A stretch of 64,000 nucleotides of DNA from NCBI RefSeq assembly GCF_024204665.1, contig NZ_CP100356.1:248001-312000 (forward strand), written 5' to 3'. Below, piece after piece: positions 9,201 to 18,800 of this stretch. Within the stretch, counting starts at the first letter, position 1. Each line of letters begins with the position of its first letter. Under the pieces are notes generated by a model. It was given only the letters and a program-made list of their open reading frames with translations, had not been told where the DNA came from and searched no databases. A program made the position numbers and the translations under genes. This stretch comes from Natronosalvus rutilus. Lineage in GTDB: Archaea > Halobacteriota > Halobacteria > Halobacteriales > Natrialbaceae.

Positions 9201-12200
9201 AGTTCGGCGTAATCGCGTTACCGGCAACACCGAGAGCGGGGTTCTGGTCGATTCCTCACCGGACGGCATTTCGATCCACGACAACGAAATCGTCGGTAAC
9301 GCGGTCGGCGTCGGTTACGACAGAGGTGGCTGGAGCGGGTACGGTCCCCTGAACGCGACGGATAACTGGTGGGGTCACGAGTCCGGTCCAAGCGGCGGGT
9401 ACGAAGACCCCGTGACCAACGAAACTGCGACGGGGAGCGGTGACGCCGTCACCGATAACGTTCGCTTCGATCCCTGGCTCGGGGGCGAGCTCCCGGAGGA
9501 TCAGTTCTTCGACGTGGTGATCGACGGAACAAACGCACCGATCGACGAAGGCGAGACCCTCATCGTCGAGATGACCGTCACTAACAGCGGCATCGAGAAC
9601 GGAACCCAAACAGTGACGCTCCGCGATTTCGAGGGTGTCGTCGTCGACTCGAGCGAAGTGCCCCTCGAGCCGGGCGCGACCGAGTCAGTGACGCTGACCT
9701 GGGCGACCGAGGCGGGCGACGCCGGGACGGGGAGCGTCACGGTCGAGAGCGAGGACGACTCGGAAGTCACGCCGGTCGCCGTTCAGGCCGATGGCGTCAC
9801 TGTGATAGACCGACCGACGGTCATCAATACGTCCGGGACGTACGTGCTTGGTGAGAGCTTAACCCACGACGACACGGCGATCGAAATCACCGCGAGCAAC
9901 GTGACGTTCGACGGAATGGGCCACACGATCATCGGAGAGAACCTGGGTTCCGGCACCCAGTCCGGAATCCACGTCGGGCCCGACGACGCGCTCACGAACG
10001 TCACCGTCAGGAACGTGACGGTCACCGGGTGGGACGTCGGCGTCTACTACGACGAGGCCGACGACGGAACGATCGCGGAAGTAATCAGCGAGTATAATAA
10101 CGGTGGCCTCTATCTCGGCAGCGCGAACGACAACGTGGTATCGAACCTCACGGTCAGCCACAACGGATTCCGCGGAATCGACGTCGGTTGGGCTGGCGGT
10201 TACAGTAACGGCAACACGTTCACAAACGTCACCGCATCCGGAAACGGGGATGAGGGGATCTGGATCTCTTCCGGTTCGAACAACGTGTTCGACGGGGTCA
10301 ACGCCTCCACAAACGAGATCGGTGTCAGAACTACCACCGCCCAAAACACACTCACGAACGTTACCGCAGACGACAACAGCCAGTATGGAGTGAGCCTCGA
10401 GGATACGAACAACGTCGGCACTACTGTCGATGCCGTGTCTGTTTCCGGGAATGGCTGGAACGGTATTCGAATCAGCCAGAGCGACGGAAACGTCTTGTCG
10501 AACGTCACCGCGACCGCGAACGATGGCGTCGGCGTCCTCCTCATCGGCTCGATGCTCAGCGGCGCACAGGGGATCACTGACAACGAAATTCGCGGGCTGT
10601 ACGCGAGCGAGAACGCCGACAGCGGAATCCAGTTGAGCAACGCCGACGACTCCGTCCTCTCGAGCCTCACGCTCGAGAACAACTCCGGGAGTTCGTTCAA
10701 CCTTGCTAGCCGATCGAGCGGCACCTCCGTCTCCGGGCTGTCGGTCGTCGGCGGGAGTAACAACGCCATCTCCATCTCTTCGAACGACAACGCCGACAAC
10801 ACGCTCGAAGACGTCACGATCGACGGAAGCCTCGGCGGAGTGATGAATTACGCCGAGGGAACGGTCGTCTCGAACCTCACCGTCGACAACGTTCCCGGGA
10901 CCGCACTCTCCGTCTCGGGGTCGGCCTCCGAGGCCGTCTTCACCGACGTCACGGTTCGAAACGCCAGCACCGGCGTCACGCTGTACGGTTCCCCGACGAA
11001 CAACGTCGTCTCCACCCTTTCGATCGAGGAGACCGGGACCGGTGTCGTCGTCTACGGCACCGACAACACGATCGAAAACGCGACGATCATCGACAGCGAA
11101 GCTGGAGTCGAACTCGGCGAGGGCACGAACAACTGGGTCCAATCGATCACCCTCGGGAACGCGACGATCTCCGCTACCGGGAGCGACGTTCGCCTGAACG
11201 AAACGGCCGAATCCGGCGAGACACCTACGGGAGTGGACGCCATTGGCGACTACGTCGAGGTGACGAACACCAGCGACTGGGCCGAACTCGACCAGCTACG
11301 ACTGCACTACGACGAGAGCGATCTCGGCGCGATCGAGGAGACGTCGCTTCGTGTCTGGCGCTACGACGACGAGTGGCACGCGCCCGCCCCCGACGAATTC
11401 GTCTCGGGCTATGACACCGACGAGGACTACGTCGTCGCCTACGGCGTCACCGATTTCTCGACGTTTGGCGTCGTCGGCGAGACGGACGCATCGGCGCCCG
11501 AAACCGGCACGCTCGAGGGGACCGTCACCGGCAACGGCTCATCGCTCGGGGACGCACAGGTACTCGCATTTGACGAGGATGGCTTCGGCGCGCTCGCTGA
11601 GACGGACGCAGACGGCAGTTACGCCCTCACGCTGCCGGCCGGCAGCTACAACCTGACCGTGAGCGCCGACGGCTACCTCGACGGCGACGTCACCGGCGTC
11701 GAGATTGCCGCCGACGAGACGGCCGTCGAAACCGTCGACCTCGAGCAGGAACCCGACCCTGGGACGCTTTCGGGTACGGTGACCGACGACGAGTCGGGTG
11801 AGCCCGTCTCCAACGCCCAGATCGTCGCGGCCGAGCGCGATACCGGATACGAGCACTCGACCTCGGCGAACTGGGGTGGCTCGTACGACCTCGAGTTGCC
11901 CGTCGGAAGCTACGACGTAACGGTCGCCGCGTACGGCTACGAGTCGACGACCGTCGAGGACGTAACCGTCACCGAGGCCGCGACGACCGACCTCGACGCG
12001 GCCCTCGAGGCGATGGACTACGCCATCTTCTCGGTCGATCCCGCCAATCCGGCCGTCGGTGACGCGGTGACGTTCAATGCGAGCGCGTCGACGCCGCCAG
12101 CAGGTGAGACGCTCACCTACCACTGGGATTTCACCGGTGACGGATCGGTCGACTTGAACACGACCGATCCGGTAGCGACACACGTCTACGACGAACCGGG

Positions 12201-15200
12201 TGAGTACGAGGTCTTCCTCGCGATTCAGGACGATGCTGGAGCGTCCGATACGACGACTCGAACGATCACAGTCGAGGAAATACCCGTGACGAACGTGGTC
12301 GTCTACGGTGCCGACGTCGATCCCACACCGCTCTCGTTCGGTGATACCGTCACGGTCACCGCCAACCTCTATAACAGCGGAGACGTTCCAGGAACCGAGA
12401 CGATCGAACTGCTCGTCGACGGCGAGGTTGTCGACGAACGGAACGTCACCGTTGATCCGGGCCTCGCGCGCGGTGCAACCACACTCGAGTGGGATTCCAC
12501 CGTCTTCGAGATGCCCACGGGCGAACCCACCGCGACGGTCGATCTCTCGCTCAGCGGCTACGACCTCGGGACGCTCGCGGTCGAGAACGCCTATTCAGAT
12601 CTCGAGGTGATCGGGGCGTCACTGTCCGATGTCGAGGCGCTCGAAGGGGAGACAGTGACGGTGAGCGGGAGCGTCTACCAGAACGGGACGGCAAACGAGA
12701 CGGAGACGCTTGAGGTGACGGCGACGAACCTCGAGACAAACGAGACGACCGTAGTCGGTGGTCAGAACGTCTCGCTCGACCCGAAATGGTACCACGTCGG
12801 CGGGATCGAGATCGACTTCATACCCGCCGAGGCGGGGACGTACGACCTTTATCTGGAGGATCGCCACGCGGGCACCGTCGAGGTGGAGGCTGCGTACTCT
12901 GATCTCGAGGTGATTGGGGCATCGCTGTCCGACCTCGAGGTTCTGGAGGGCGACGAGCTGACCGTAACCGGCAGCGTCTACCAGAACGGTACGACAAACG
13001 ACACCGAGACGCTCGAACTCACCGCGACCCATCAAGGGACCGGCGAGACGACCGTGGTCGGCACCCAGAATGTCTCCCTCGACCCGAACTGGTACGACGT
13101 TGGCGGGATTGAAATCGACTTCGCCCCGGCCGAACCCGGCACCTACGATCTCTACCTCGAGGAGTATCACGCCGGCGCCGTCGAAGTCGAAGCGGCGTAC
13201 TCCGACCTCGAGGTAATCGGCGCGTCGCTGTCAGAAATCGAGTTGCTGGAGGGTGAGGAACTCACCGTCGGCGGGAGCGTCTATCAGAACGGGACGACGA
13301 ACGAGACGGAGACACTCGAGGTGACGGCGACGAACCTCGAGACGAACGAGACGACCGTCCTGGGGAGCCAGGACGTCTCGCTGGACCCGGGCTGGTACGA
13401 CGTCGGTGGAATCCAGATCGACGTTAGTCTGGACGCACCCGGCACGTACGACCTCCATCTCGAGGAGTACCAAGCCGGGACGGTCGAGGTCGAAGCGGCG
13501 CACTCCGACCTCGAGGTGATCGGGACGTCGCTGTCAGAAATCGATGTACTGGAAGGCGAGACGCTGACGGCCGGTGGCAGCGTCTACCAGAACGGGACGA
13601 CGAACGAGACGGAGACACTCGAACTCACCGCGACCCACCAGGAGTCCGGCGAGACGACCGTGGTCGGCACCCAGAATGTCTCCCTCGACCCGGACTGGTA
13701 CCACGTAGGCGGGATCGAGATCGACTTCACGCTACCCGAAGCGGGGACGTACGACATCCACCTCGAGGAGTACCACGCCGGGACGGTCGATGTTGAAGCG
13801 GCGTACTCCGACCTCGAGGTGATTGGGGCGTCGCTGTCCGACGTCGAGATCCTGGAGGGCGAGGTGATCACAGTGGGCGGGAGCGTCTACCAGAACGGGA
13901 CGACGAACGAGACGGAGACACTCGAACTCACCGCGACCCATCAGGAAACTGGCGAGACGACCGTGGTCGGCAGTCAGAACGTCTCCCTCGATCCGGGGTG
14001 GTACGACGTCGGCGGGATCGAGATCTCGACGTCCTTCAACGAACCCGGCGACTACGAACTAACGCTCGGGGACTGGTACGTCGGAACGGTCACCGTCGAC
14101 GAACGCGTCACCGACATCCGGGTGATCGGGACGTCGCTCTCGACGGTGAAGGTTCTCGAGGGTGAGGACGTCACCGTGACCGGCAGCGCGTACCAGAACG
14201 GGAGCGATCCAGCGACCGAGACGATCGAACTCACCGCGACCCACCAGGAGACCGGCGAGACGACCGTGGTCGGCAGTCAAGACGTGACGCTCGACCCGGG
14301 CTGGTACGATGTCGGCGGAATCGAGATCACGTTCCAGCCCGCCGAACCCGGCACGTACGACCTGACGCTTGGCGACCTCGATGCGGGCACGGTCGAGGTG
14401 GAGGCGGCGTACTCCGACCTCGAGGTGGTCGGCGCGTCGCTGTCTGACATCGAAGTGACCGAAGGCGAGGTCCTGACGGTGGGCGGGAGCGTCTACCAGA
14501 ACGGAACGACAAACGAGACGGAGACGGTCGAACTCACCGCGACCCATCAGCGAACTGGCGAGACGACCGTGGTCGGCAGTCAGGAGGTCTCCCTCGATCC
14601 GGACTGGTACGACGTCGGCGGGATTGGGGTCGATTTCTCCCTGGCTGCGCCCGGCACGTACAACCTTTATCTGGGGGAGTACCACGCGGGCACCGTCGAG
14701 GTGGAGGCTGCGTACTCTGATCTCGAGGTGATTGGGGCATCGCTGTCCGACCTCGAGGTTCTGGAGGGCGACGAGCTGACCGTAACCGGCAGCGTCTACC
14801 AGAACGGGACCACCAATGACACCGAGACGCTCGAACTCACCGCGACCCATCAAGGGACCGGCGAGACGACCGTGGTCGACAGTCAAGACGTCTCCCTCGA
14901 CCCCGGCTGGTACCACGTAGGCGGGATCGAGATCACGTTCCAGCCAGACGAACCCGGTACGTACGACCTTCACCTCGAGGAGTACCACGTCGGAACGGTC
15001 GAAGCCGAAGCGGCGTACTCCGACCTCGAGGTGATTGGGGCGTCGCTGTCGGACATCGACATCGCACTGCACGAGGAGTTGACAGTGACCGGGAGCGTCT
15101 ACCAGAACGGGACGACGAACGAGACGGAGACAGTCGAACTCATCGCGACCCATCAGGAAACTGGTGAAACGATCGTGGTCGGCAGCCAGAACGTCTCCCT

Positions 15201-17292
15201 CGATCCGGGGTGGTACGACGTCGGCGGGATCGAGATCGACCTCTCGCTCGCGGAACCCGGCACCTACGACCTCTATCTCGAGGATACGCACGCGGGCGAA
15301 CTCGAGGTGTACGCCCCGTCCGTCGCGCCCTCGATCGGCGAGATCGACGGCCACTCGAGCGGCTACGACCTCGACCTCGGGACGGAAGTCGTCTATGCGA
15401 GCGAGGACACGGACGTCGAGATCGACATCGAGTCGGACCACGACCTCGAGGAGGTAACGCTGCTCGTCTCCTCGCGCCAAACCACCTACTCGATCGGTGC
15501 CGAGGCGAGCCACGATGGTGGCGACGACTGGACCGCCACGGTTCCCGTCACCGAGATTCCCGACGACGGCGTCTACGAACTGTCGGTACTCGCCATTGAC
15601 GAGTACGGGTACGACGGATTCGCGGACACCGCGGAACTCCTCGTCATCGACCGCGAGGGGCCCGAAACCTCAGTCGCGCTCGAAGGTGTCGACGGAAACG
15701 ACGCGACGATCGTCGTTGAAAGTGATGAATCGCTCGAGTCGACGCCCGACGTATCAGCCGTCGTCGTCGAACCCAACGGGTCGACCTCGCCTGTGACTGT
15801 GGCGCTCGACGGAAGTGACAGCTCGAATACGAGCTTTACGGGCACGCTCGAGTTCGACGAATCGGGCGAGTACAATGTCACCGTTGTCGGAAACGACCGT
15901 GCCGGCAACGAAGTGACCGAAACCGCGTCGGTCGTCATCGACACAGCCTACACGCTCGCCGACGGCGAAATCGTGATCGCCGAAACGGGAACGTCGATCG
16001 ACTTCGACCTGGCCGACGACGCCGACGAGGCGATCAAAGCCGAGGAACTGTACCTCGCACTCTCGGAGAACACCGTCGACGCGAACGTCGACGACGGCGC
16101 GGTCGGCGCCGGGTTCCTGAGCGCCGACCTCGACGACTTCCTCGACTATCTGCTCGACGAGGGGGTGATCGAGGGTGCGACGATCACGATGGCGATCGAC
16201 GAGGACGCGCTTCCCGACGGTACGGACGCCTCCGACGTGGGGCTATACCACTACGACGGCGACGGGCAGTGGAGCGACGTCGACTCGACGGTCGAGTACG
16301 TCGACGACGACCCATTCGTGGTCGCGACCGTCGACGGCTTCTCGACCTACGGCGCGCTCGTCGTCGACGAGAAACCGCCGACGGTCACGAGCGCGTCACC
16401 GATCGACGGAGAGACGCTCGACTCGAGTACCGATACCGTGACGGTTCGCTTCGAGTACGACGACGACCTGTCGGGGATCGACGTGGGGTCGGTGCACCTG
16501 ACGGTTGACGGGAGCGACGTCACCGACACGAACGGAACGCAGATCACCTCGACGGCGGCCGAGCGCACACTTGACGTCGACGCCGGCGAGTCCTACACGG
16601 TCGGCGTGGCCCTCGCCGACCGGGCGGGGTACGAGGCGACGACCGCGACGAGTTTCGACGTCGCGATCGACGACGGGGCGTCGGACGACTCTCCGTCACC
16701 CTCGCCATCGCCGGATCCCGAACCCGAGCCGGATCCTGAGCCCGAACCTGATCTGCAACCGGCGTTCACCGTCGCCGCGACGCCGCTGGCCGAGACGACG
16801 ATCCCCGAGGGCGACGTCGTGACGATCACCGCGAACGTCACCAACGACGGCGACGGAGACGGCTCCACCATCGTCGAACTGCTCGTCGACGATGGGGTCG
16901 TCGACACGTCGAACGTGACGCTCGCAAGCGGCGACACGGCGGTCGTGACGTTCGACCACCGATTCTCCGATGAAGGAACGTACAGCGTGTCCGTGTCCGG
17001 AGAATCGCTCGGCACGGTGATGGTCGAAGCCGAACCCGAACCTGAACCCGAACCTGAACCATCCGACACGCCGTCAAGAGAGGAGGACCCAGAGCAGACG
17101 ACTGATCCGGACGAGTCCGACTCGCCGACGGATCCTGCGGACTCGAACGAACCCGGCGACGATGGCGATGTAGTGGAGCAGGACGAGCCGGACAACGACG
17201 GCGACTCGATCCCTGGCTTCGGAATTGCGGTCACACTCGTCGCCCTCTCGATCGGGGTGCTCGGACGCAGATTCGGCCGACGTTCGAGCTGA
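6259..17292 (+). CDS. Giant secreted surface protein: beta-helix, CARDB/PKD modules, PGF-CTERM anchor
   Basis: 3677 residues. Residues 1-44 are a Sec-type signal peptide ending in VAVGNAAA. Residues about 55-1070 and 1180-1660 are right-handed beta-helix repeats rich in N-N-T-I and D-N motifs (NosD-like). A CARDB-like module sits between them (about 1075-1165). Then two carboxypeptidase-regulatory-like domains (about 1746-1915), a PKD domain (about 1921-2009), a CARDB unit, nine 101-residue repeats (2111-3019), Ig-like modules, a Pro/Glu linker, a further CARDB domain (about 3500-3590), a Glu/Asp/Ser linker, and a C-terminal tripartite signal: PGFGIAVTLVALSIGVLG followed by RRFGRR. PGF-CTERM proteins are processed and lipid-anchored by archaeosortase A. 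N-glycosylation sequons are abundant. Likely a cell-surface adhesin or S-layer-associated stalk; the ligand is unknown. Confidence 0.9.
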   Translation: MIRGYSSSQSNSGTFGTRSFAVLFSILLVCSTVVPFVAVGNAAATDHGGDCDVVVSSSSIQDAIDAASPGDTVCIDAGTYDESLMVGVENLTLVGVDGAQPVLQGSGSGTGVTVDGVENVTIRGLEIREYNTALRVEDSPNATIVDNTITENDWAIRDSETMSHGMVITDNRIEKNGIRGIYIRASDDVQITANHIEGNGHQASGQGYGIYFREGGTNALIESNTIVDNDGVGIYVYPAEPTIRNNTITDHSTGIALRTGLGEAADDAIVESNSIEQNEIGIRLSNVDNTEIRNNTITSGEVDVEFFEATKATLVDNVFEKGIVFDVGNTQRDKFDHEISNNTVGGDSLFFASGEDDPAIPANVGQIVIYDSTNVNVSGFTFDGVASGIQIAYSGGATVSENTVTNSSGQGLRVWASNDATLSNNTVTHNGMTGTRSGIALEDSPNAVVTDNLLSDNERRALTLDGSPDSLLVNNTIRDNFEGLTLVNSARSEVENNTVAGTHHGGNGDSLDGAVLVINSENAVFRANTVVNNTGNGFYDNRGYDSTGVTIVENTISGNSEQALYWTRSDGLTVTNSRIEGNGRGGIDGPDGATVNNNILTDNGGTGIDVSHNSLVENNLVTEGNGHGISVNNDSTVRDNTIRDNGGDGIFLRYFGYQTIENNTVSGHDADLLVYETTDVTVIDNEFKTGVVLRSTTVDPPEFEQLATHSFANNTVDGKELFYARGVTDPDVPSDPGQVIIVDSTNVEVSGLSFDGVSAGIQIAFSNESVVTDNTISNATPGTSDRGAITLWHSDRSSISNASIADPAGRGIEVIRSDEVSLTHSDVDGGDDYGVVFEDAADATVDTLTVSDSALRGLDVSNSHGIAIRDVTVTGSGSDGIYVDNSDNATVANAIGTNNEGYGLRIKSSDNTAVTAGEFSYNDNGVLVGGGYGSFDNTLVTDVEANNNDGHGIDVRIEDAVVSDNTVNRNVVGIEVQEYATVRRNRVTGNTESGVLVDSSPDGISIHDNEIVGNAVGVGYDRGGWSGYGPLNATDNWWGHESGPSGGYEDPVTNETATGSGDAVTDNVRFDPWLGGELPEDQFFDVVIDGTNAPIDEGETLIVEMTVTNSGIENGTQTVTLRDFEGVVVDSSEVPLEPGATESVTLTWATEAGDAGTGSVTVESEDDSEVTPVAVQADGVTVIDRPTVINTSGTYVLGESLTHDDTAIEITASNVTFDGMGHTIIGENLGSGTQSGIHVGPDDALTNVTVRNVTVTGWDVGVYYDEADDGTIAEVISEYNNGGLYLGSANDNVVSNLTVSHNGFRGIDVGWAGGYSNGNTFTNVTASGNGDEGIWISSGSNNVFDGVNASTNEIGVRTTTAQNTLTNVTADDNSQYGVSLEDTNNVGTTVDAVSVSGNGWNGIRISQSDGNVLSNVTATANDGVGVLLIGSMLSGAQGITDNEIRGLYASENADSGIQLSNADDSVLSSLTLENNSGSSFNLASRSSGTSVSGLSVVGGSNNAISISSNDNADNTLEDVTIDGSLGGVMNYAEGTVVSNLTVDNVPGTALSVSGSASEAVFTDVTVRNASTGVTLYGSPTNNVVSTLSIEETGTGVVVYGTDNTIENATIIDSEAGVELGEGTNNWVQSITLGNATISATGSDVRLNETAESGETPTGVDAIGDYVEVTNTSDWAELDQLRLHYDESDLGAIEETSLRVWRYDDEWHAPAPDEFVSGYDTDEDYVVAYGVTDFSTFGVVGETDASAPETGTLEGTVTGNGSSLGDAQVLAFDEDGFGALAETDADGSYALTLPAGSYNLTVSADGYLDGDVTGVEIAADETAVETVDLEQEPDPGTLSGTVTDDESGEPVSNAQIVAAERDTGYEHSTSANWGGSYDLELPVGSYDVTVAAYGYESTTVEDVTVTEAATTDLDAALEAMDYAIFSVDPANPAVGDAVTFNASASTPPAGETLTYHWDFTGDGSVDLNTTDPVATHVYDEPGEYEVFLAIQDDAGASDTTTRTITVEEIPVTNVVVYGADVDPTPLSFGDTVTVTANLYNSGDVPGTETIELLVDGEVVDERNVTVDPGLARGATTLEWDSTVFEMPTGEPTATVDLSLSGYDLGTLAVENAYSDLEVIGASLSDVEALEGETVTVSGSVYQNGTANETETLEVTATNLETNETTVVGGQNVSLDPKWYHVGGIEIDFIPAEAGTYDLYLEDRHAGTVEVEAAYSDLEVIGASLSDLEVLEGDELTVTGSVYQNGTTNDTETLELTATHQGTGETTVVGTQNVSLDPNWYDVGGIEIDFAPAEPGTYDLYLEEYHAGAVEVEAAYSDLEVIGASLSEIELLEGEELTVGGSVYQNGTTNETETLEVTATNLETNETTVLGSQDVSLDPGWYDVGGIQIDVSLDAPGTYDLHLEEYQAGTVEVEAAHSDLEVIGTSLSEIDVLEGETLTAGGSVYQNGTTNETETLELTATHQESGETTVVGTQNVSLDPDWYHVGGIEIDFTLPEAGTYDIHLEEYHAGTVDVEAAYSDLEVIGASLSDVEILEGEVITVGGSVYQNGTTNETETLELTATHQETGETTVVGSQNVSLDPGWYDVGGIEISTSFNEPGDYELTLGDWYVGTVTVDERVTDIRVIGTSLSTVKVLEGEDVTVTGSAYQNGSDPATETIELTATHQETGETTVVGSQDVTLDPGWYDVGGIEITFQPAEPGTYDLTLGDLDAGTVEVEAAYSDLEVVGASLSDIEVTEGEVLTVGGSVYQNGTTNETETVELTATHQRTGETTVVGSQEVSLDPDWYDVGGIGVDFSLAAPGTYNLYLGEYHAGTVEVEAAYSDLEVIGASLSDLEVLEGDELTVTGSVYQNGTTNDTETLELTATHQGTGETTVVDSQDVSLDPGWYHVGGIEITFQPDEPGTYDLHLEEYHVGTVEAEAAYSDLEVIGASLSDIDIALHEELTVTGSVYQNGTTNETETVELIATHQETGETIVVGSQNVSLDPGWYDVGGIEIDLSLAEPGTYDLYLEDTHAGELEVYAPSVAPSIGEIDGHSSGYDLDLGTEVVYASEDTDVEIDIESDHDLEEVTLLVSSRQTTYSIGAEASHDGGDDWTATVPVTEIPDDGVYELSVLAIDEYGYDGFADTAELLVIDREGPETSVALEGVDGNDATIVVESDESLESTPDVSAVVVEPNGSTSPVTVALDGSDSSNTSFTGTLEFDESGEYNVTVVGNDRAGNEVTETASVVIDTAYTLADGEIVIAETGTSIDFDLADDADEAIKAEELYLALSENTVDANVDDGAVGAGFLSADLDDFLDYLLDEGVIEGATITMAIDEDALPDGTDASDVGLYHYDGDGQWSDVDSTVEYVDDDPFVVATVDGFSTYGALVVDEKPPTVTSASPIDGETLDSSTDTVTVRFEYDDDLSGIDVGSVHLTVDGSDVTDTNGTQITSTAAERTLDVDAGESYTVGVALADRAGYEATTATSFDVAIDDGASDDSPSPSPSPDPEPEPDPEPEPDLQPAFTVAATPLAETTIPEGDVVTITANVTNDGDGDGSTIVELLVDDGVVDTSNVTLASGDTAVVTFDHRFSDEGTYSVSVSGESLGTVMVEAEPEPEPEPEPSDTPSREEDPEQTTDPDESDSPTDPADSNEPGDDGDVVEQDEPDNDGDSIPGFGIAVTLVALSIGVLGRRFGRRSS
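12589..15315 (+). repeat. Nine tandem in-frame repeats of exactly 303 bp
   Basis: Units begin at 12589, 12892, 13195, 13498, 13801, 14104, 14407, 14710 and 15013, every 303 bases without exception. The consensus unit starts AYSDLEVIGASLSD and contains GSVYQNGTTNETET, SLDPGWYDVGGIEI and EPGTYDLYLEEYHAGTVEVE. Each is a CARDB-like beta-sandwich of 101 residues. Unit 6 (from 14104) is the most divergent at its start. Units 2 and 8 are nearly identical in DNA. Confidence 0.95.
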
Positions 17293-17373
17293 AACCTGCA
17301 TCGTCGTTCCGGTCCAGAACTGGGCATCGCGCTCGGGTTCCGGGTCTATTCCGGCGGCTATTTCCAACTCTAT

Positions 17374-18782
17374 AGGCGGTGCAGGGCGAGAACCCCGAGG
17401 CTTGACCTCGGGGGTGAAGCCCGTCACAGGATGACACACACAACGTAATTCAACTCCACCTGTCCCAATAAATATTTTTAAATAATAACACGACCTCTAA
17501 TAGAGCGTGACCGCCGTCAGGAATATTCAAGTCAAACTCGACATCCCCGAGGAACACCACCCCGTAGTGGATGCCACGTTTGACGAGTTTCGACGAGTCA
17601 CCGAACCAGTCATCGACTACGGCTGGAACGACAACCCTGACGACATCATCACCAGTAAAAACCGACTCAACGACGCCACCTACCACGACATCCGCGAAGA
17701 CAGCCCACTCACAGGCGGACACGTCCAATCCGCCAGAAACCTCGCAGCCACCGCCCTCTCGAACTGTAAGGATTTGCTCGAAGACGGCAAGAACACGAGC
17801 AAGCCCGAGTTCAAAGGCACGGTCGTCACATACAACTCAAACACGATAACGTACAACGACGACCACTGCACACTCTCCACGGTAGACGGACGAATCCGTG
17901 CAGAGTACGTGTTCCCACACGGGGACGAGGGAACACCGTTCGAGGCATACTGGAACGAGGATGAGTGGGAGAAGCGAGAAGCCACGCTCCACAAGCGCGA
18001 CGGTGAATACTACCTCCACGTTGCCGTCGAACACGTAGAAGACACTGATTCTAGCGACGAGAAGACCGAGAACGGAGTGGTTCTCGGCGTAGACCTCAAC
18101 GTAGATGGTTACCTCGCCGTCACCAGCACGGGAGCGTTCCTCGGGAACGCGGACGAGTTGAACCACAAACGAGACGAGTACGAACGACGTCGTGGACACC
18201 TGCAACAGACGGGCACTCGCTCGGCGCACCTCACCCTCCAGTCAATCGGTGATCGGTTTGCCGAGTGGAGCCGTCATCGCCTACACGACGTGTCGAACGG
18301 CATCGTCCGAGAAGCCCGCGAAAACGGCTGTACGCACATCGCGTTCGAGCGGCTAAAGTACATCTGGACACGCATCTCGAACGCCTCGAAGTTCCAGCAG
18401 TGGGCGTTCCGCGAGATCCAGCGACAGGTCGAGTACAAGGCCGAGGAGTACGGAATCGAAGTGGATACCGTCGCACCACAGTACACGTCGCAACGGTGTA
18501 GTCATGGGAAGTGTGGGTTCACACACGAGGACAACCGCGATGGTGATGAGTTTGAGTGTCTGAAGTGCGCAAAGGAGTTGCACGCAGATTACAACGCGGC
18601 GCGGAACGTCGCGTGGCGTCTCGTCCAGAACTGGCTCACGTCTGGGTCTGGACGGGCTACCAGTCAACTAGCCCTGAAGTCAGGAACGGTGAACGCGAAC
18701 GGCCGTTTTAGACCTGCTGCACTCAGCAGTTAGAGCGGGAGTTCACTGACAAGCCCCGACCCTTGAGGTCGGGGTTGTTGAC
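17374..18782 (+). mobile_element. TnpB-only IS200/IS605-type element, copy 2
   Basis: Ends were set by comparison with the related element at 27634-29090. Both begin near aggcggt, carry a CCCCGAGGCTTGACCT left-end hairpin about 18 bases later, and finish with the hairpin CCCCGACC-CTTGA-GGTCGGGG followed by TTGAC, after which the sequences diverge. No tnpA gene is present. The element lies between the surface-protein gene and the receiver gene, with its right end abutting the latter's stop codon. Confidence 0.75.
17507..18733 (+). CDS. tnpB: RNA-guided endonuclease TnpB, copy 2
   Basis: 408 residues from a GTG start. The RuvC residues are present: Asp in VLGVDLNVDGYLAV, Glu in IAFERLKYIW, Asp in HADYNAARNVAW. 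The zinc ribbon is unusual: its first pair is C-SHGK-C (four residues between cysteines) rather than the CxxC of copy 3, while the second is CLKC. An AT-rich promoter-like tract (aaatatttttaaataataac) lies about 20 bases upstream. Same subgroup as the protein at 27773. Probably active, though the altered zinc ribbon may matter. Confidence 0.88.
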   Translation: MTAVRNIQVKLDIPEEHHPVVDATFDEFRRVTEPVIDYGWNDNPDDIITSKNRLNDATYHDIREDSPLTGGHVQSARNLAATALSNCKDLLEDGKNTSKPEFKGTVVTYNSNTITYNDDHCTLSTVDGRIRAEYVFPHGDEGTPFEAYWNEDEWEKREATLHKRDGEYYLHVAVEHVEDTDSSDEKTENGVVLGVDLNVDGYLAVTSTGAFLGNADELNHKRDEYERRRGHLQQTGTRSAHLTLQSIGDRFAEWSRHRLHDVSNGIVREARENGCTHIAFERLKYIWTRISNASKFQQWAFREIQRQVEYKAEEYGIEVDTVAPQYTSQRCSHGKCGFTHEDNRDGDEFECLKCAKELHADYNAARNVAWRLVQNWLTSGSGRATSQLALKSGTVNANGRFRPAALSS

Positions 18783-18800
18783 TGACGACGCTACGCTGAC
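18754..18800 (+). ncRNA. Right-end hairpin and putative TnpB guide, copy 2
   Basis: A perfect 8-bp stem with a 5-nt loop spans 18754-18774, then the conserved TTGAC at 18778-18782. If an omega RNA is made, its guide starts at 18783 (tgacgacgctacgctgac), which covers the end of the convergent receiver gene including its TAG at 18791-18793. Inferred from TnpB biology. Confidence 0.4.

Noticed and set aside
9859-11142. 427-codon minus-strand frame
   Set aside because: Antisense to the second beta-helix region; composition (Val/Asp/Arg) follows complement codon bias.
12589-15315. The 303-bp array as a CRISPR or satellite
   Set aside because: Units are far too long for CRISPR repeats, have no spacers and keep a continuous coding frame.
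14059-15513. 484-codon minus-strand frame with its own repeats
   Set aside because: It is the antisense shadow of the 303-bp array; the repeats are inherited from the plus-strand gene. The plus frame has signal peptide and anchor.
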